Shown: positions 1 to 14,155, counted from the first letter of the stretch. The stretch: 64,000 nucleotides of DNA from TMED14 sp003507115 (GCA_943787925.1 CALSOH010000002.1:620001-684000); one strand, 5' to 3'. Program-made: numbers and translations. Notes: generated by a model not told the origin, from the letters alone.

Positions 1-326
1 CGCTTGGCGGCTTGCTCCGTGCGGCCCAATTGGCGCAGGGCGTCGACGTGGGCAAAAATGACTTCCGCCGAAAAGGGTGCTTCACTCTTGTTGGCCGCAC
101 GGGCGGCGTCAAAAGCCATCACCGCTTGTTCCGGATTGCTGCTTTCCGAATAGATCAACCCCGCGAGGTTCCATTCTTTCGCCGACTTGAGGGTGGTGCG
201 CTTCAAATATTGAATGGCGGTGGCGTGCTGGCTTTTGGCCCGAAGGCGTTCCAATCGCGCTTCGGCTTGTTGACCATAGGCGAACACGCTGCTGCACAGG
301 AGGGCAAGGAGGAGGATTCTACGCAT
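1..326 (-). CDS. N-terminus of an exported, probably TPR/OmpA-family protein (partial, runs off the left edge)
   Basis: Read on the minus strand from the ATG at 326-324, this frame is open to the window edge (108 codons). It begins with MRRILLLALLCSSVFAYGQ, a clear signal peptide, followed by a helical stretch (EARLERLRAKSQHATAIQYL, then NPEQAVMAFDAARAANKSEA) that looks like tetratricopeptide-type helices. It starts 4 nt after the stop of the PorP/SprF gene, so it is the third gene of that operon. In Bacteroidota, PorP/SprF genes are commonly followed by OmpA-family proteins with N-terminal TPR/WD-like repeats, which is the likely identity. The OmpA domain would lie outside the window, so this is inference from context. 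Signal peptide and frame are certain; the family is not. Confidence 0.6.
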   Translation of the reverse strand, partial: MRRILLLALLCSSVFAYGQQAEARLERLRAKSQHATAIQYLKRTTLKSAKEWNLAGLIYSESSNPEQAVMAFDAARAANKSEAPFSAEVIFAHVDALRQLGRTEQAAK

Positions 327-330
327 GGCC

Positions 331-1199
331 TTAGAAATAACGAGGTGAGGTGACCGCCTTTCCGGGTAAATACAGAGGGAGGCTCAAAACAAAGTCATGC
401 GACATGGGGCCGAAGGGAGCGAGGTCCGAGGTCGTGCGCTCCATGGAATACCCAAGTGTCAGGCCGTTGGGCATGCGCACGTGAAACCAAGCGCCAGCGG
501 CAGACCCGGGACGGAGCGTAGCACCGAGCGTATAGCGGCGCTTGTAGACCATCGCAGGACTGAGGTCCAAGCTACCGGGGGCGTTCGCCACCATCTTGTA
601 TTGCGAAGAGAAGCGGAAGTCCCAATCCGCCTGAACAGGAAGGGCAAAACCGCCTGAAGCATAAAAATGCTGAGCCGTTCGAAGAATGCCTGGCGAAGAA
701 AAGCTGAGGTAGTAGCGATCCCCATAGACCATGGCTCCGTAGCCCACCATGGGGTTCCATTGGTTGATGTCCGACTGGAAGATCGGATCGTTGGGGTCAA
801 TCACATAGAGGTCGGTCAGGGCCTCGTTGTAGTTGCTCATGCCCAAGCGCAAACCTACGGCCAGCTTGGACTGCTCAGAGACCCGAATACGGTAATTCAC
901 ATCGGCCGCCACGGAGGTCATTTGGATCGGTCCCAGCTGGTCCGATTGCAGCATTAGTCCCGAACCCAGGGCATCGGTAACCATGCTTTGGCCCGAAGCA
1001 AACAGGGTCGTGGGTGCCCCCGTAATCCCCTGCCACTGGTTGCGGTAGGCCAGCGTCAATTCGGGATCTTGCGCATTCCCTGCATAGGCCGGGTTGTACA
1101 TCGTAGGGTTAAACACATAGAGCGCCAAATGCGGATCTTGCTGCGCCTGCATCAGGGTGGCGCTGCAGAGGAGAGGAGGAAAAGGAGAGTCTTTTTCAT
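331..1199 (-). CDS. PorP/SprF-family type IX secretion outer-membrane protein (frame disrupted in signal peptide)
   Basis: An outer-membrane beta-barrel protein of the PorP/SprF family, which partners T9SS-secreted gliding or adhesion proteins. The family's opening is visible just after the signal peptide: QAQQDPHLALYVFNPTMYNP followed by AYAG. Further on come the usual features (VGLRLGMSNY, NPMVGYGAMVYGDRYYLSFS). The uninterrupted frame begins only at 1152, inside the signal peptide. The natural start is the ATG at 1199 (MKKTLLFLL...), three bases after the stop of the upstream giant gene. The two frames join only if about two bases are removed from, or one added to, the pyrimidine run at about 1165-1185. 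That gives roughly 288 residues, normal for the family. I treat the break as sequence error, because the protein is otherwise intact and in its typical operon. Confidence 0.85.
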
Positions 1200-1202
1200 G
1201 GC

Positions 1203-6353
<5,151 letters not shown>

Positions 6354-6441
6354 GGCTACAAAGTTCGTTGCTAAGGGGTTAAGGTATGGGCTATACCTCG
6401 GATTCGTGGGGGCCATTGAGTCACCGCAAGTCGTATGCATG

Positions 6442-8373
6442 TCAAAGGACCCGATTTAACTTTTTATGCAGGCGATTTCGCACCTCCTGCAAGGACGTGA
6501 ACTCCTGCAATAGCGTGGCACGGTCGCTTTCTTCCTGGGCATTTCCCAGTTGATTCGTCACCTGTTTGATCATCCCCGACAGGCGGAGCTCCTTGAATCG
6601 AAGGAGGCATTCCTCCACGTGCTTGGATAAGCCCTCGCTGCGGTCTTGAATGAAGATGTTTTTCCGCTTCCAGTCTGCCAGGGCATAGCGCTCTGTGAGG
6701 AGCTCTGCCACGACCGATGCAATAGCCGGTTCCGGATGGCGGCTGAAAAACTCTCCGGAGAGGAGGCGCTCTTCTTGCTGCCATGCCTCCTGCATCGCCC
6801 GATGCAATTGTGCATAGGGGCCAAATTCGAAGGTCATTTCATCCGCGGCCAAATCGTCCAAGATGATGGCGCCGGCCGCATCTTGGAGCGGCTCTTCCCC
6901 TTCTATGGGCATGGAAATCCGTTCATGCGCGTGCAGCAATAGAAGCCGCATCAGCTCTTCCTCGACGGCGGGAGGGCGTTGGTCCACGATGGGGGGCGGA
7001 ACCACCACAAGCTGGGGGGCTTCGTTGCGTTGACGGTCTCGGTTGCGTTCGGAGGCCCGCACATCGGAGGCCCGCAGCCGATCCAATTCGGCAAAGAGGC
7101 TGCGCTCGTCCATACCAAGGCGTGTGGCGGAATCTCGGAGATACACTTCCCGCAGGATGGCATTGGGGATTTTGGCAATGGAGCCCACAATGTCCTTGAC
7201 CATGTCTGCGCGCCGGATAGGGTCTTCGCCCGCTTCGACCCACAGCGTGTCCGACTTGAATTGCATGAAGTCCACCTCCTGCGCCTGAAGGAAGGCTTGG
7301 AGCGCTTCGGTATCCATCGACTGAGCCAGCGAATCCGGATCCTCTCCCGCAGGTAGCGGCACGGCCCGAACCAACATCCCTTCCTCGAGCAGCAGGTCAA
7401 TGCCTCGGAAAGAGGCCCGGACGCCCGCGGCATCGCCGTCGTAGAGGAGCGTGACATTTTCGGTCAAGCGTTTGATCAACCGGATTTGCTCCAAGGTGAG
7501 CGCCGTGCCGGAGGAACTCACGACGTTGTGGACTCCCGCTTGGGAGAGCGAAATCACATCGGTGTAGCCTTCGACCAGGTAGCAACGATCGGCTCGGGCA
7601 ATGGACTGCTTGGCCTGGAAGAGGCCGTATAGCACCCGGCTCTTGTGGTAAATTTCTGATTCAGGGCTATTGAGGTATTTGGCGGTTTTGGCGTCCGACT
7701 TGAGCACTCGGCCCCCAAAGCCGACGATGCGTCCTCCCAAACTGTGGATAGGAAACATGGCGCGGCCCCAAAAGCGATCTACATGCGATCCATCTTCCCG
7801 GGCGATGCTGAGGCCCGTTCCGACGAGAAATTCGGCCTGGTAGCCCGCGGCCACCGCCGTGTCAAAGAACACAGAGCGGCCCTCCAGGTGGTAACCCAGT
7901 TCAAAACGCCGAATGGTCTCCTCCGTAAACCCGCGTTCCCGGAAATAGGCCAAGCCAATGGATCGGCCCATGGGGTCCTCCCACATCCAAGAAGAAAACT
8001 GCTTGGCGGCAAAGGCATTGACACTCAGAAGGCTTTCCCGCTGGTTGCGCGCCTCATCCGCCTCTTCGCTGCTCGCTTCCTCTTCAATTTCGATGTTGAA
8101 TTTTTTGGCCAACCAGCGCAGGGCATCGGGGTAGGTCAACTGCTCGTGCTCCATCAAGAAGGTCACGGCGGAGCCCCCTTTGCCACTGGAAAAATCCTTG
8201 AAAATTTGCTTGGAGGGCACGACATAGAAGGAAGGCGTCTTCTCCTGACTAAATGGACTCAGGCCACGGAAGCTCGATCCACTCTTTTTAAGCTGGACGA
8301 AATCCCCGATAACTTCCTCAATACGAACCGAGTCGAGTATTTTTTCTACACAGGATGCGGTGATACGGCCCAT
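6442..8373 (-). CDS. dnaG: DNA primase DnaG with degenerate zinc-binding domain
   Basis: Synthesises RNA primers at the replication fork. It has 643 residues, full length for the family. The N-terminal domain has the DnaG layout (VIGDFVQLKKSGSSFRGLSP, then EKTPSFYVVPSKQIFKDFSS), but the residues that are normally zinc ligands (C, H, C, C) are S39, S42, D60 and S63, so no CHCC zinc ribbon can form. The core and TOPRIM domain are intact: RVLYGLFQAKQSIARADRC, LVEGYTDVISLSQAG, and the acidic LLYDGDAAG. The C-terminal helicase-interaction region is present and unremarkable. The start at 8373 (MGRITASCVEKILDSVRIEE) follows a near-consensus promoter hexamer TACCTTTA 5 bp upstream. A polyprenyl synthase gene lies just upstream on the same strand. 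Confidence 0.95.
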   Translation of the reverse strand: MGRITASCVEKILDSVRIEEVIGDFVQLKKSGSSFRGLSPFSQEKTPSFYVVPSKQIFKDFSSGKGGSAVTFLMEHEQLTYPDALRWLAKKFNIEIEEEASSEEADEARNQRESLLSVNAFAAKQFSSWMWEDPMGRSIGLAYFRERGFTEETIRRFELGYHLEGRSVFFDTAVAAGYQAEFLVGTGLSIAREDGSHVDRFWGRAMFPIHSLGGRIVGFGGRVLKSDAKTAKYLNSPESEIYHKSRVLYGLFQAKQSIARADRCYLVEGYTDVISLSQAGVHNVVSSSGTALTLEQIRLIKRLTENVTLLYDGDAAGVRASFRGIDLLLEEGMLVRAVPLPAGEDPDSLAQSMDTEALQAFLQAQEVDFMQFKSDTLWVEAGEDPIRRADMVKDIVGSIAKIPNAILREVYLRDSATRLGMDERSLFAELDRLRASDVRASERNRDRQRNEAPQLVVVPPPIVDQRPPAVEEELMRLLLLHAHERISMPIEGEEPLQDAAGAIILDDLAADEMTFEFGPYAQLHRAMQEAWQQEERLLSGEFFSRHPEPAIASVVAELLTERYALADWKRKNIFIQDRSEGLSKHVEECLLRFKELRLSGMIKQVTNQLGNAQEESDRATLLQEFTSLQEVRNRLHKKLNRVL

Positions 8374-8399
8374 TCCTTAAAGGTACCGATTCTTCTGTA

Positions 8400-9368
8400 T
8401 TATCGCACCCGATTCCCCATGTAATCCACCAAGGCGTAGAGGGCCTCGCGGGAGTCTCCATCTGGGAAATCCGATAAAGCCTGTCGGGCACGGTCTTGCC
8501 AGTCTGCCATGCGCTGCTGGGCGTAATCGAGCCCTCCCAGGTCTTTGACTTTCTCCATGAGCCATTGGATGGATGCGGGATCGTCTTTTTTGTTTTTGAC
8601 AATGCGCATGAGGGCCTTTTTGTCGCTCGAAGAAGCCACACTCAACGCATGAATCAGCGGCAGGGTCATTTTTTGCTCCTTGACATCGATGCCCGTAGGT
8701 TTCCCGCTTTGGCCATACTGTTGGTAGTCCATCAAGTCGTCTTGGATTTGGAAGGCCATACCTAGGGCCAACCCAAAGGCGTGTGCCCGTTCAATGACGT
8801 CGACCGGTTGGTCGGACGTGGCTGCCCCGACCGCACAGCAGGCGGCCATCAAGGAGGCCGTTTTTTTCTGAATGATGGCATCATACACCGCCTCATCGAT
8901 GTCGAGGCGGCGGGCTTTTTCGATTTGAAGCAGTTCGCCTTCGCTGACCTCCTTGACCGCTCGGCTCACCCACCGCAACAGATCATGGTCTTCATGCTCC
9001 ACCGCGAGAAGGAGCACCCGAGAGAGCATGTAGTCCCCGACGAGGACGGCTATTTTGTTTTTCCACAGGGCACTGATACTAAAGGCCCCTCGACGGGTCG
9101 AAGCGTCATCCACAACATCGTCGTGGACGAGCGTCGCGGTGTGCATGAGCTCCACCAGCGTGGCTCCCCGGTAGGCCCGATCGCTCACCCCTGCGGGAGA
9201 AAAGGCTTTGGCCGTCAAGAAAACCAAGGCGGGACGAAGGCGCTTGCCCTTTTGCTTGACCGCATAACGCAAGATCAGGTCCATCAGGGGGACTTTGGTG
9301 CTGAATGCGAGCGGGAAGGCCTCGTCAAAGCGCTTCAATTCGGCCTGAATGGGCGTACGAAAGTTCAT
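8400..9368 (-). CDS. Polyprenyl diphosphate synthase (trans-isoprenyl synthase family)
   Basis: Condenses isopentenyl diphosphate units onto an allylic primer to make a long-chain polyprenyl diphosphate, the side-chain precursor for menaquinone. It has 322 residues. The first aspartate-rich motif is LVHDDVVDDAS and the second is FQIQDDLMDYQQYG. The KGKRLRPALVFL signature near the N-terminus and the GxxLVELMHTATL helix are both present. This fits the octaprenyl/heptaprenyl synthase class (IspB-like), but chain length cannot be read from the sequence. The gene overlaps the upstream TerB-DnaJ gene by 4 bp, which implies co-translation, and ends 26 bp before dnaG begins. Confidence 0.92.
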   Translation of the reverse strand: MNFRTPIQAELKRFDEAFPLAFSTKVPLMDLILRYAVKQKGKRLRPALVFLTAKAFSPAGVSDRAYRGATLVELMHTATLVHDDVVDDASTRRGAFSISALWKNKIAVLVGDYMLSRVLLLAVEHEDHDLLRWVSRAVKEVSEGELLQIEKARRLDIDEAVYDAIIQKKTASLMAACCAVGAATSDQPVDVIERAHAFGLALGMAFQIQDDLMDYQQYGQSGKPTGIDVKEQKMTLPLIHALSVASSSDKKALMRIVKNKKDDPASIQWLMEKVKDLGGLDYAQQRMADWQDRARQALSDFPDGDSREALYALVDYMGNRVR

Positions 9369-10087
9369 TTGATTCCGCGTTGTTGGCAGATTTCCTCGTA
9401 GGCCTGCTGAATTTTCCGGAACGTCCCTTCCGCTTCTCGAACGACGTCCTCCCCCATGCCTACCATGGCATCAGGATGGTATCGCTTCACTAAATTCCGG
9501 TACGTCTTTTTCACCAAGGTATCGTCAGAGGTTTGAGGGATGCCCAGCACCTCAAAGGGATCGGGCGCTGAAGGGCGGTGAACCGCTTCCAAGCGTCGAA
9601 AATCATGAGGGTGGATACCCAAGTAACCCGCGATGCGGGCGATTTGTTGCCGCTCGTCCGAAGTCATTGCGCCATCTGCGTGGGCCAAGCCAAAGAGGAA
9701 GGCGACGAGTTGAATCCGGTGCTGAATGCTCATGTGCCGTCGGACCTGGGCACAGACATCCGGCACAGCGGGTTTTTCTTGAACGATGCGTTTGAATTCG
9801 CGGAAACTCTCTTGGGCCTTCGCCTCCCCAAACCATTTTTTGAAATGTTCCCGGACGAAATGCAGTTCGCGTTCATCTACACGACCGTCCGCTTTGATGA
9901 CTACCGACGCAAGTACGAGCAACGAGGCGTGGAAATCGGTCCCTTTTTTTAGGACTGGTGGATTCCCTTCATTTAAGGTCCAACGTGAAAAAAGTTCTCC
10001 GAAAAGTGCGCCCAAAATCAGGCCTTTGAGTCCTCCGACGAGAACCCAACCAATTCCTCCGCCGAGTAGGGTTGACCAGCGCTTCAT
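9365..10087 (-). CDS. Membrane-anchored TerB-like / DnaJ-domain protein (DjlA-like)
   Basis: A 240-residue protein with an N-terminal glycine-rich membrane segment (about residues 7-30, GGGIGWVLVGGLKGLILGAL). Next is a TerB-type helical domain (LLVLASVVIKADGRVDEREL ... FGLAHADGAMTSDERQ, about 55-165). It ends in a J domain (DPFEVLGIPQTSDDTLVKKT...LVKRYHPDAMVGMG) carrying the HPD motif, about residues 172-240. This order is that of DjlA-like co-chaperones, which stimulate DnaK at the membrane. The start at 10087 is preceded 6 bp upstream by TACCTTCG, a one-mismatch form of the Bacteroidota -7 element. It overlaps the polyprenyl synthase start by 4 bp. Confidence 0.85.
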   Translation of the reverse strand: MKRWSTLLGGGIGWVLVGGLKGLILGALFGELFSRWTLNEGNPPVLKKGTDFHASLLVLASVVIKADGRVDERELHFVREHFKKWFGEAKAQESFREFKRIVQEKPAVPDVCAQVRRHMSIQHRIQLVAFLFGLAHADGAMTSDERQQIARIAGYLGIHPHDFRRLEAVHRPSAPDPFEVLGIPQTSDDTLVKKTYRNLVKRYHPDAMVGMGEDVVREAEGTFRKIQQAYEEICQQRGIK

Positions 10088-10112
10088 GCCGCGCGAAGGT
10101 ACAACCCCGGAA

Positions 10113-10292
10113 TCAGCTCGTCAGCCAGATCGCAAAGCCCACAATCGCCGCAATGAACACCACCACCATGATGGTGGTCGTCAAGGAGGCTTTGTCGCGC
10201 TCGGCTTCATCACGGCGTCGCGCCGCGAGACGCTCTCGGCGACTTAGGCGTTCTTGGGGGGAGGTGCGATCTCGTTCGTCACGCGTTGCCAT
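10113..10292 (-). CDS. Small single-pass membrane protein, 59 residues
   Basis: A short gene starting at the ATG at 10292. The N-terminal half is densely charged and basic (MATRDERDRTSPQERLSRRE, then RLAARRRDEAERDKASL). The C-terminal half is one hydrophobic helix (TTTIMVVVFIAAIVGFAIWL) that ends two residues before the stop. This is a typical cytoplasmic-arm plus tail-anchored architecture. No family is recognised. It lies between the TerB-DnaJ gene (25 bp downstream) and the nrdA terminator. An inverted repeat, TAACTTT-TAG-AAAGTTA, lies 18 bp upstream of its start. It could be an accessory protein or a spurious frame, but the clean charge/hydrophobic partition and fit to the gap favour a real gene. 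Confidence 0.6.
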   Translation of the reverse strand: MATRDERDRTSPQERLSRRERLAARRRDEAERDKASLTTTIMVVVFIAAIVGFAIWLTS

Positions 10293-10309
10293 AGGTCGTT
10301 AGTCAAGGT

Positions 10310-10326
10310 TAACTTTTAGAAAGTTA
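10310..10326. promoter_or_regulatory. Perfect 7-bp inverted repeat, possible operator
   Basis: TAACTTT-TAG-AAAGTTA is a perfect dyad with a 3-bp centre, 18 bp upstream of the 59-residue membrane-protein gene and downstream of the nrdA terminator. Its size and symmetry fit a dimeric regulator site, but no regulator is evident. An AT-rich stretch could form such a dyad by chance. Confidence 0.3.
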
Positions 10327-10385
10327 GCACTATTCTATTAAATAGCAATAGGTTAGGAGAAGGAGGTTCAACGTGAGATCAAAAA

Positions 10386-10413
10386 AAAGACTCCGCTTTC
10401 AGGCGGAGTCTTT
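10386..10413 (-). terminator. Intrinsic terminator of nrdA
   Basis: On the minus strand the sequence reads AAAGACTCCGC, loop, GCGGAGTCTTT followed by a T run (the A run at 10381-10388 forward). The 8-bp GC-containing core stem has a 6-nt loop. It lies 24 bp past the nrdA stop codon. Confidence 0.88.
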
Positions 10414-10436
10414 GATTATTCTCTGTGGTTATTACA

Positions 10437-12872
10437 CTATGATCCACATGCCTCACAATCATCTGGATTATCCAAAGAACAGGCTACGGCTTCCTCCGCA
10501 GAATACTCTTTGATCGGATCCACACTCACTTGAGAGGCTTCCAAAAGGCCCTTTTCGGGCAATTCAGCAAAAACTTCTTCGGTGTCCGGCATAGCTTCTG
10601 CCTTCTTCTTCACGGTGAACTTGATCGCCGCCGAAGCTGCTTTGGTGCGCAGGTAGTACATACCCGTCTTCAGCCCTTTCTTCCAGGCATAGAAGTGCAT
10701 GGATGTCAGTTTTCCCATGTTGGGAGATTCGACAAAGAGGTTCAAGGACTGGCTCTGGTCAATGAACATTCCGCGGTCGGCGGCCATGTCAATGATGTCT
10801 TTCATGGACATTTCCCAAACCGTCTTGTAGAGTTCCTTGATGTTGTCTGGAATGCCTTCAATGCTCTGAATGGAGCCGTTGTTGGCCATAATGGCATTCT
10901 TCACATCTTCATTCCACAATCCTAGCTTGACCAAGTCGATCAGTAGGTGCTTGTTGACCACAATGAACTCGCCAGAAAGCACACGGCGGGTGTAGAGGTT
11001 GCTCGTATAGGGCTCGAAGCACTCGTTGTTTCCGAGGATTTGCGAGGTCGACGCCGTGGGCATCGGAGCCAAGAGCAGGGAGTTTCGCACTCCGTGTTTC
11101 TTGACCTTTTTGCGCAATGCATCCCAATCCCAGCGTCCGCTTAGATCTTTTTCATTGACGCCCCAGAGGTTGTGTTGGAATTCGCCCTGAGAAATGGGAG
11201 AGCCTTCGTAGCTCTCATACGGACCATTCTGGGCGGCCAAATCACAGGATGCCGTCACCGCAGCAAAATAGATCGTCTCAAAAATGTCCTTGTTCAATTG
11301 ACGCGCTTCCGGACTGGTGAATGGCAAGCGCAATTTGATGAAGGTATCCGCCAATCCCTGAACCCCCAATCCAATGGGGCGGTGCCGCATATTTGAGTTT
11401 CGCGCCTCAGGAACGGGATAATAATTCACATCAATAACGCAATTCAAGTTCTTTGTGACCTTGTATGTGACGTCAAAGAGCATCTCATGATCAAACGCTC
11501 CATCCTCCACGTATTTAGGAAGGGCGATAGAGGCCAAATTGCATACGGCGACTTCGTCCGGCGCGGTGTACTCAATGATTTCGGTACACAGGTTGGACGA
11601 GCGTATGACCCCCAAGTTCTTTTGATTCGATTTTGAGTTACAGGCATCCTTGTAGAGCATGTAGGGGGTTCCCGTTTCGATTTGGGCCTCCATGATTTTG
11701 GTCCACAATTCGCGTGCGGCGATGGTCTTTCTTCCCTTCCCTTCGGACTCATATTTGAGGTAGAGCGCCTCAAACTCGGCTCCATACGTATCGCACAATC
11801 CTGGACACTCGTTCGGGCACATTAAGGTCCACTTGGTGTCCTCTTCGACACGTTGCATGAACAGATCCGGAATCCATAGGGCATAGAACAAGTCACGGGC
11901 ACGCTGTTCTTCCTTCCCAGTGTTTTTACGCAGATCTAGGAAGTCGAACACATCCGCATGCCAGGGCTCCAAATACATGGCAAAGGAACCTTTTCGCTTG
12001 CCTCCTCCTTGGTCCACATAGCGTGCGGTGTCGTTGAAGACGCGAAGCAAGGGGATAAGGCCATTCGAGGTGCCGTTCGTACCTCGGATGTACGATCCCG
12101 TCGCCCGGATATTGTGGATGCTGAGACCGATACCGCCTGCACTCTGACTAATCTTGGCGCACTGCTTCAAGGTGTCATAAATGCCGTCGATACTGTCGTC
12201 CTTCATTTGGAGGAGGAAGCAGCTGGACATCTGGGGTTTCGGGGTCCCTGCGTTGAAAAGGGTGGGCGTCGCGTGGGTATAGAGGCCCTTGGACATGCCG
12301 TCATAGGTCTCAATCGCCGCTTGGATGTCTTCTTTGTGAATGCCGATGGCTACACGCAACAGCATTTGCTGAGGGCGCTCCGCAATCTCCCCGTTGGTGC
12401 GCAGCAAATAAGAGCGCTCGAGGGTCTTGAAGCCAAAGTAATCGTAGTTAAAATCGCGGTCGTAGATCGGGGTAGAATCCAACAATTCACTGTGCGCTTC
12501 AATGATCTCCATGACATCATCGGCAAGTAGGGGTGCTTGCTGACCTGTTTTGGGGCTCACGTACGTATGCAACGCTCGCATCGTTTCGGTGAAGGACTTG
12601 TTGGTGTTTTTGTGAAGATTCGACACCGCAATACGCGCGGCCAACAGCGCAAAATCCGGGTGGCGTACGGTCATAGATGCCGCCGTCTCCGCTGCGAGGC
12701 TGTCCAACTCGGAGGTTGTCACGCCATCGTACAAGCCCTCGATGACTCGCATGGCCACCGCCACGGGATCGACAAGGGGGCTCAACCCATAGCAAAGCTT
12801 TTGGATGCGGGCCGTGATTTTGTCAAATTTGATGGCTTCTTTGCGGCCATCGCGCTTTAAAACATGCATCAT
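10437..12872 (-). CDS. nrdA: Ribonucleoside-diphosphate reductase, class I, alpha subunit
   Basis: Catalytic subunit that reduces ribonucleoside diphosphates to deoxyribonucleotides. It has 811 residues. An ATP-cone occupies the N-terminus (MMHVLKRDGRKEAIKFDKIT...), so dATP feedback inhibition is expected. The barrel carries the substrate-site cysteines (QMSSCFLLQMKDDS; NLCTEIIEYT) and the glutamate-bearing loop. The C-terminus ends in DDCEACGS, the mobile CxxC that accepts electrons from thioredoxin or glutaredoxin. It starts 12 bp after nrdB ends, so nrdB-nrdA is one operon with the small subunit first. A strong terminator follows. Start 12872 and the ATG three bases downstream are equally possible. 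Confidence 0.97.
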   Translation of the reverse strand: MMHVLKRDGRKEAIKFDKITARIQKLCYGLSPLVDPVAVAMRVIEGLYDGVTTSELDSLAAETAASMTVRHPDFALLAARIAVSNLHKNTNKSFTETMRALHTYVSPKTGQQAPLLADDVMEIIEAHSELLDSTPIYDRDFNYDYFGFKTLERSYLLRTNGEIAERPQQMLLRVAIGIHKEDIQAAIETYDGMSKGLYTHATPTLFNAGTPKPQMSSCFLLQMKDDSIDGIYDTLKQCAKISQSAGGIGLSIHNIRATGSYIRGTNGTSNGLIPLLRVFNDTARYVDQGGGKRKGSFAMYLEPWHADVFDFLDLRKNTGKEEQRARDLFYALWIPDLFMQRVEEDTKWTLMCPNECPGLCDTYGAEFEALYLKYESEGKGRKTIAARELWTKIMEAQIETGTPYMLYKDACNSKSNQKNLGVIRSSNLCTEIIEYTAPDEVAVCNLASIALPKYVEDGAFDHEMLFDVTYKVTKNLNCVIDVNYYPVPEARNSNMRHRPIGLGVQGLADTFIKLRLPFTSPEARQLNKDIFETIYFAAVTASCDLAAQNGPYESYEGSPISQGEFQHNLWGVNEKDLSGRWDWDALRKKVKKHGVRNSLLLAPMPTASTSQILGNNECFEPYTSNLYTRRVLSGEFIVVNKHLLIDLVKLGLWNEDVKNAIMANNGSIQSIEGIPDNIKELYKTVWEMSMKDIIDMAADRGMFIDQSQSLNLFVESPNMGKLTSMHFYAWKKGLKTGMYYLRTKAASAAIKFTVKKKAEAMPDTEEVFAELPEKGLLEASQVSVDPIKEYSAEEAVACSLDNPDDCEACGS

Positions 12873-12884
12873 TTGGTCTGGTGC

Positions 12885-13877
12885 TTAAAAGTCTGAATCA
12901 AACTTGAAGGTATCCGCGTTGGACTCTTGCTCCATACCGACGCCCGCCTTGCGGTAGTCGGATACGCGCTTCTCAAAGAAATTCGTTTTGCCTTCCAGTG
13001 AAATCATATCCATAAAATCGAAGGGGTTCTCCGAGTTGTACACCTTCGGGCAGTTCAATTCGCCCAAGAGGCGATCGGCCACGAATTCAAGGTATTGAAC
13101 CATCAGGCGGCTGTTCATCCCAATCAAATCCACGGGGAGGGATTCCGTGATGAATTCGCGCTCAATGGTCAACGCTTCGGTGATTATCTGGGTGATGCGC
13201 TCTGTGGACACTTTGTTCACCAGGTGCTGGTTGTGCAAATGCACCGCAAAATCACAGTGCATGCCTTCGTCGCGGCTGATTAACTCATTGGAAAAGGTCA
13301 ACCCAGGCATGAGCCCACGCTTTTTCATCCAGAAAATAGAGCAGAACGCTCCGCTAAAGAAGATACCCTCCACCGCAGCGAAGGCGATGAGGCGCTCTGC
13401 AAAGGACGGGGAGTCAATCCAACGAAGGGCCCAGTCCGCCTTCTTTTTGATGGCATCAAAGGTTTCAATCGCATTAAACAACTGGTGACGCTCCGCCTTG
13501 TCCTTCACATAGGTGTCTATCAATAGCGAATACGTCTCGCTGTGGATATTCTCCATCATGATTTGAAAACCATAGAAAAACTTCGCTTCGGTGTATTGCA
13601 CCTCGTTCACAAAGTTCTCGGCCAAGTTTTCATTGACGATGCCATCCGAGGCAGCGAAGAAAGCCAAGATGTGTTTGATGAAATATTGTTCATCCGCCGA
13701 GAGCTTGTTTTCCCAGTCGGAAAGGTCCTGATGCAAATCAATTTCTTCTGCTGTCCAGAAGGATGCTTCCGCCTTTTTGTAGATGTCCCAAATGTCGTTG
13801 TGCTCAATGGGAAAGAGGACAAATCGATTGGGATTTTCCGACAAGATTGGTTCGACAGCAGAGTTCGTTGCGCTCAT
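12885..13877 (-). CDS. nrdB: Ribonucleoside-diphosphate reductase, class I, beta subunit
   Basis: Supplies the tyrosyl radical and dimetal centre for NrdA. About 330 residues from the ATG at 13877 (MSATNSAVEPILSEN). An upstream ATG at 13901 adds only MRRLTRKT and is less likely. The diiron-ligand helices (FWTAEEIDLHQDLSDWE; QYFIKHILAFFAASDGIVNE; YTEAKFFYGFQIMMENIHSE) and the radical tyrosine in HSETYSLLIDTY are present. This form resembles the eukaryotic R2 sequence more than enterobacterial NrdB. The C-terminal tail (ADTFKFDSDF) is the usual docking peptide for the alpha subunit. The gene is followed by nrdA. Confidence 0.96.
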   Translation of the reverse strand: MSATNSAVEPILSENPNRFVLFPIEHNDIWDIYKKAEASFWTAEEIDLHQDLSDWENKLSADEQYFIKHILAFFAASDGIVNENLAENFVNEVQYTEAKFFYGFQIMMENIHSETYSLLIDTYVKDKAERHQLFNAIETFDAIKKKADWALRWIDSPSFAERLIAFAAVEGIFFSGAFCSIFWMKKRGLMPGLTFSNELISRDEGMHCDFAVHLHNQHLVNKVSTERITQIITEALTIEREFITESLPVDLIGMNSRLMVQYLEFVADRLLGELNCPKVYNSENPFDFMDMISLEGKTNFFEKRVSDYRKAGVGMEQESNADTFKFDSDF

Positions 13878-14155
13878 AGTTTTTCGCGTTAATCGCCTCA
13901 CGGCGAGATTGTTACGTATGATTTAGGTGCATTTTAGCAGGGTCTATGTCACAATGACGGGGGAAGACGTCCGCTGATGAGCTTTACAAATCTTGGTCAG
14001 TAAGTGGGGAATCACAAGCGATAGATTTGAACATTGGGGGGTAGTTTTCAACATTATCGTACTACCCCGTTTCTGTCAAATGGTGAAAATTCAGGGGGTC
14101 CGAATTGCGCAAATGAAATTTTGCCTAAAACCCTAAAAGAAATTCACATCGATTG
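13878..14155. promoter_or_regulatory. Regulatory region between nrdB and the DUF3109 gene
   Basis: These 278 bp without a gene precede nrdB on the minus strand and must hold its promoter. I see no perfect TAnnTTTG next to nrdB and cannot identify an NrdR box. A hairpin-forming repeat, GGGGTAGT (14038-14045) / ACTACCCC (14061-14068), with a 15-nt spacer, lies in the middle. It could end the DUF3109 transcript or be a binding site for nrd control, but the lack of a T run argues against a standard terminator. Confidence 0.35.

Noticed and set aside
7744..8424. 226-residue plus-strand frame opposite dnaG
   Set aside because: It is antisense to the conserved primase N-terminus and is a by-product of GC-rich codon usage.
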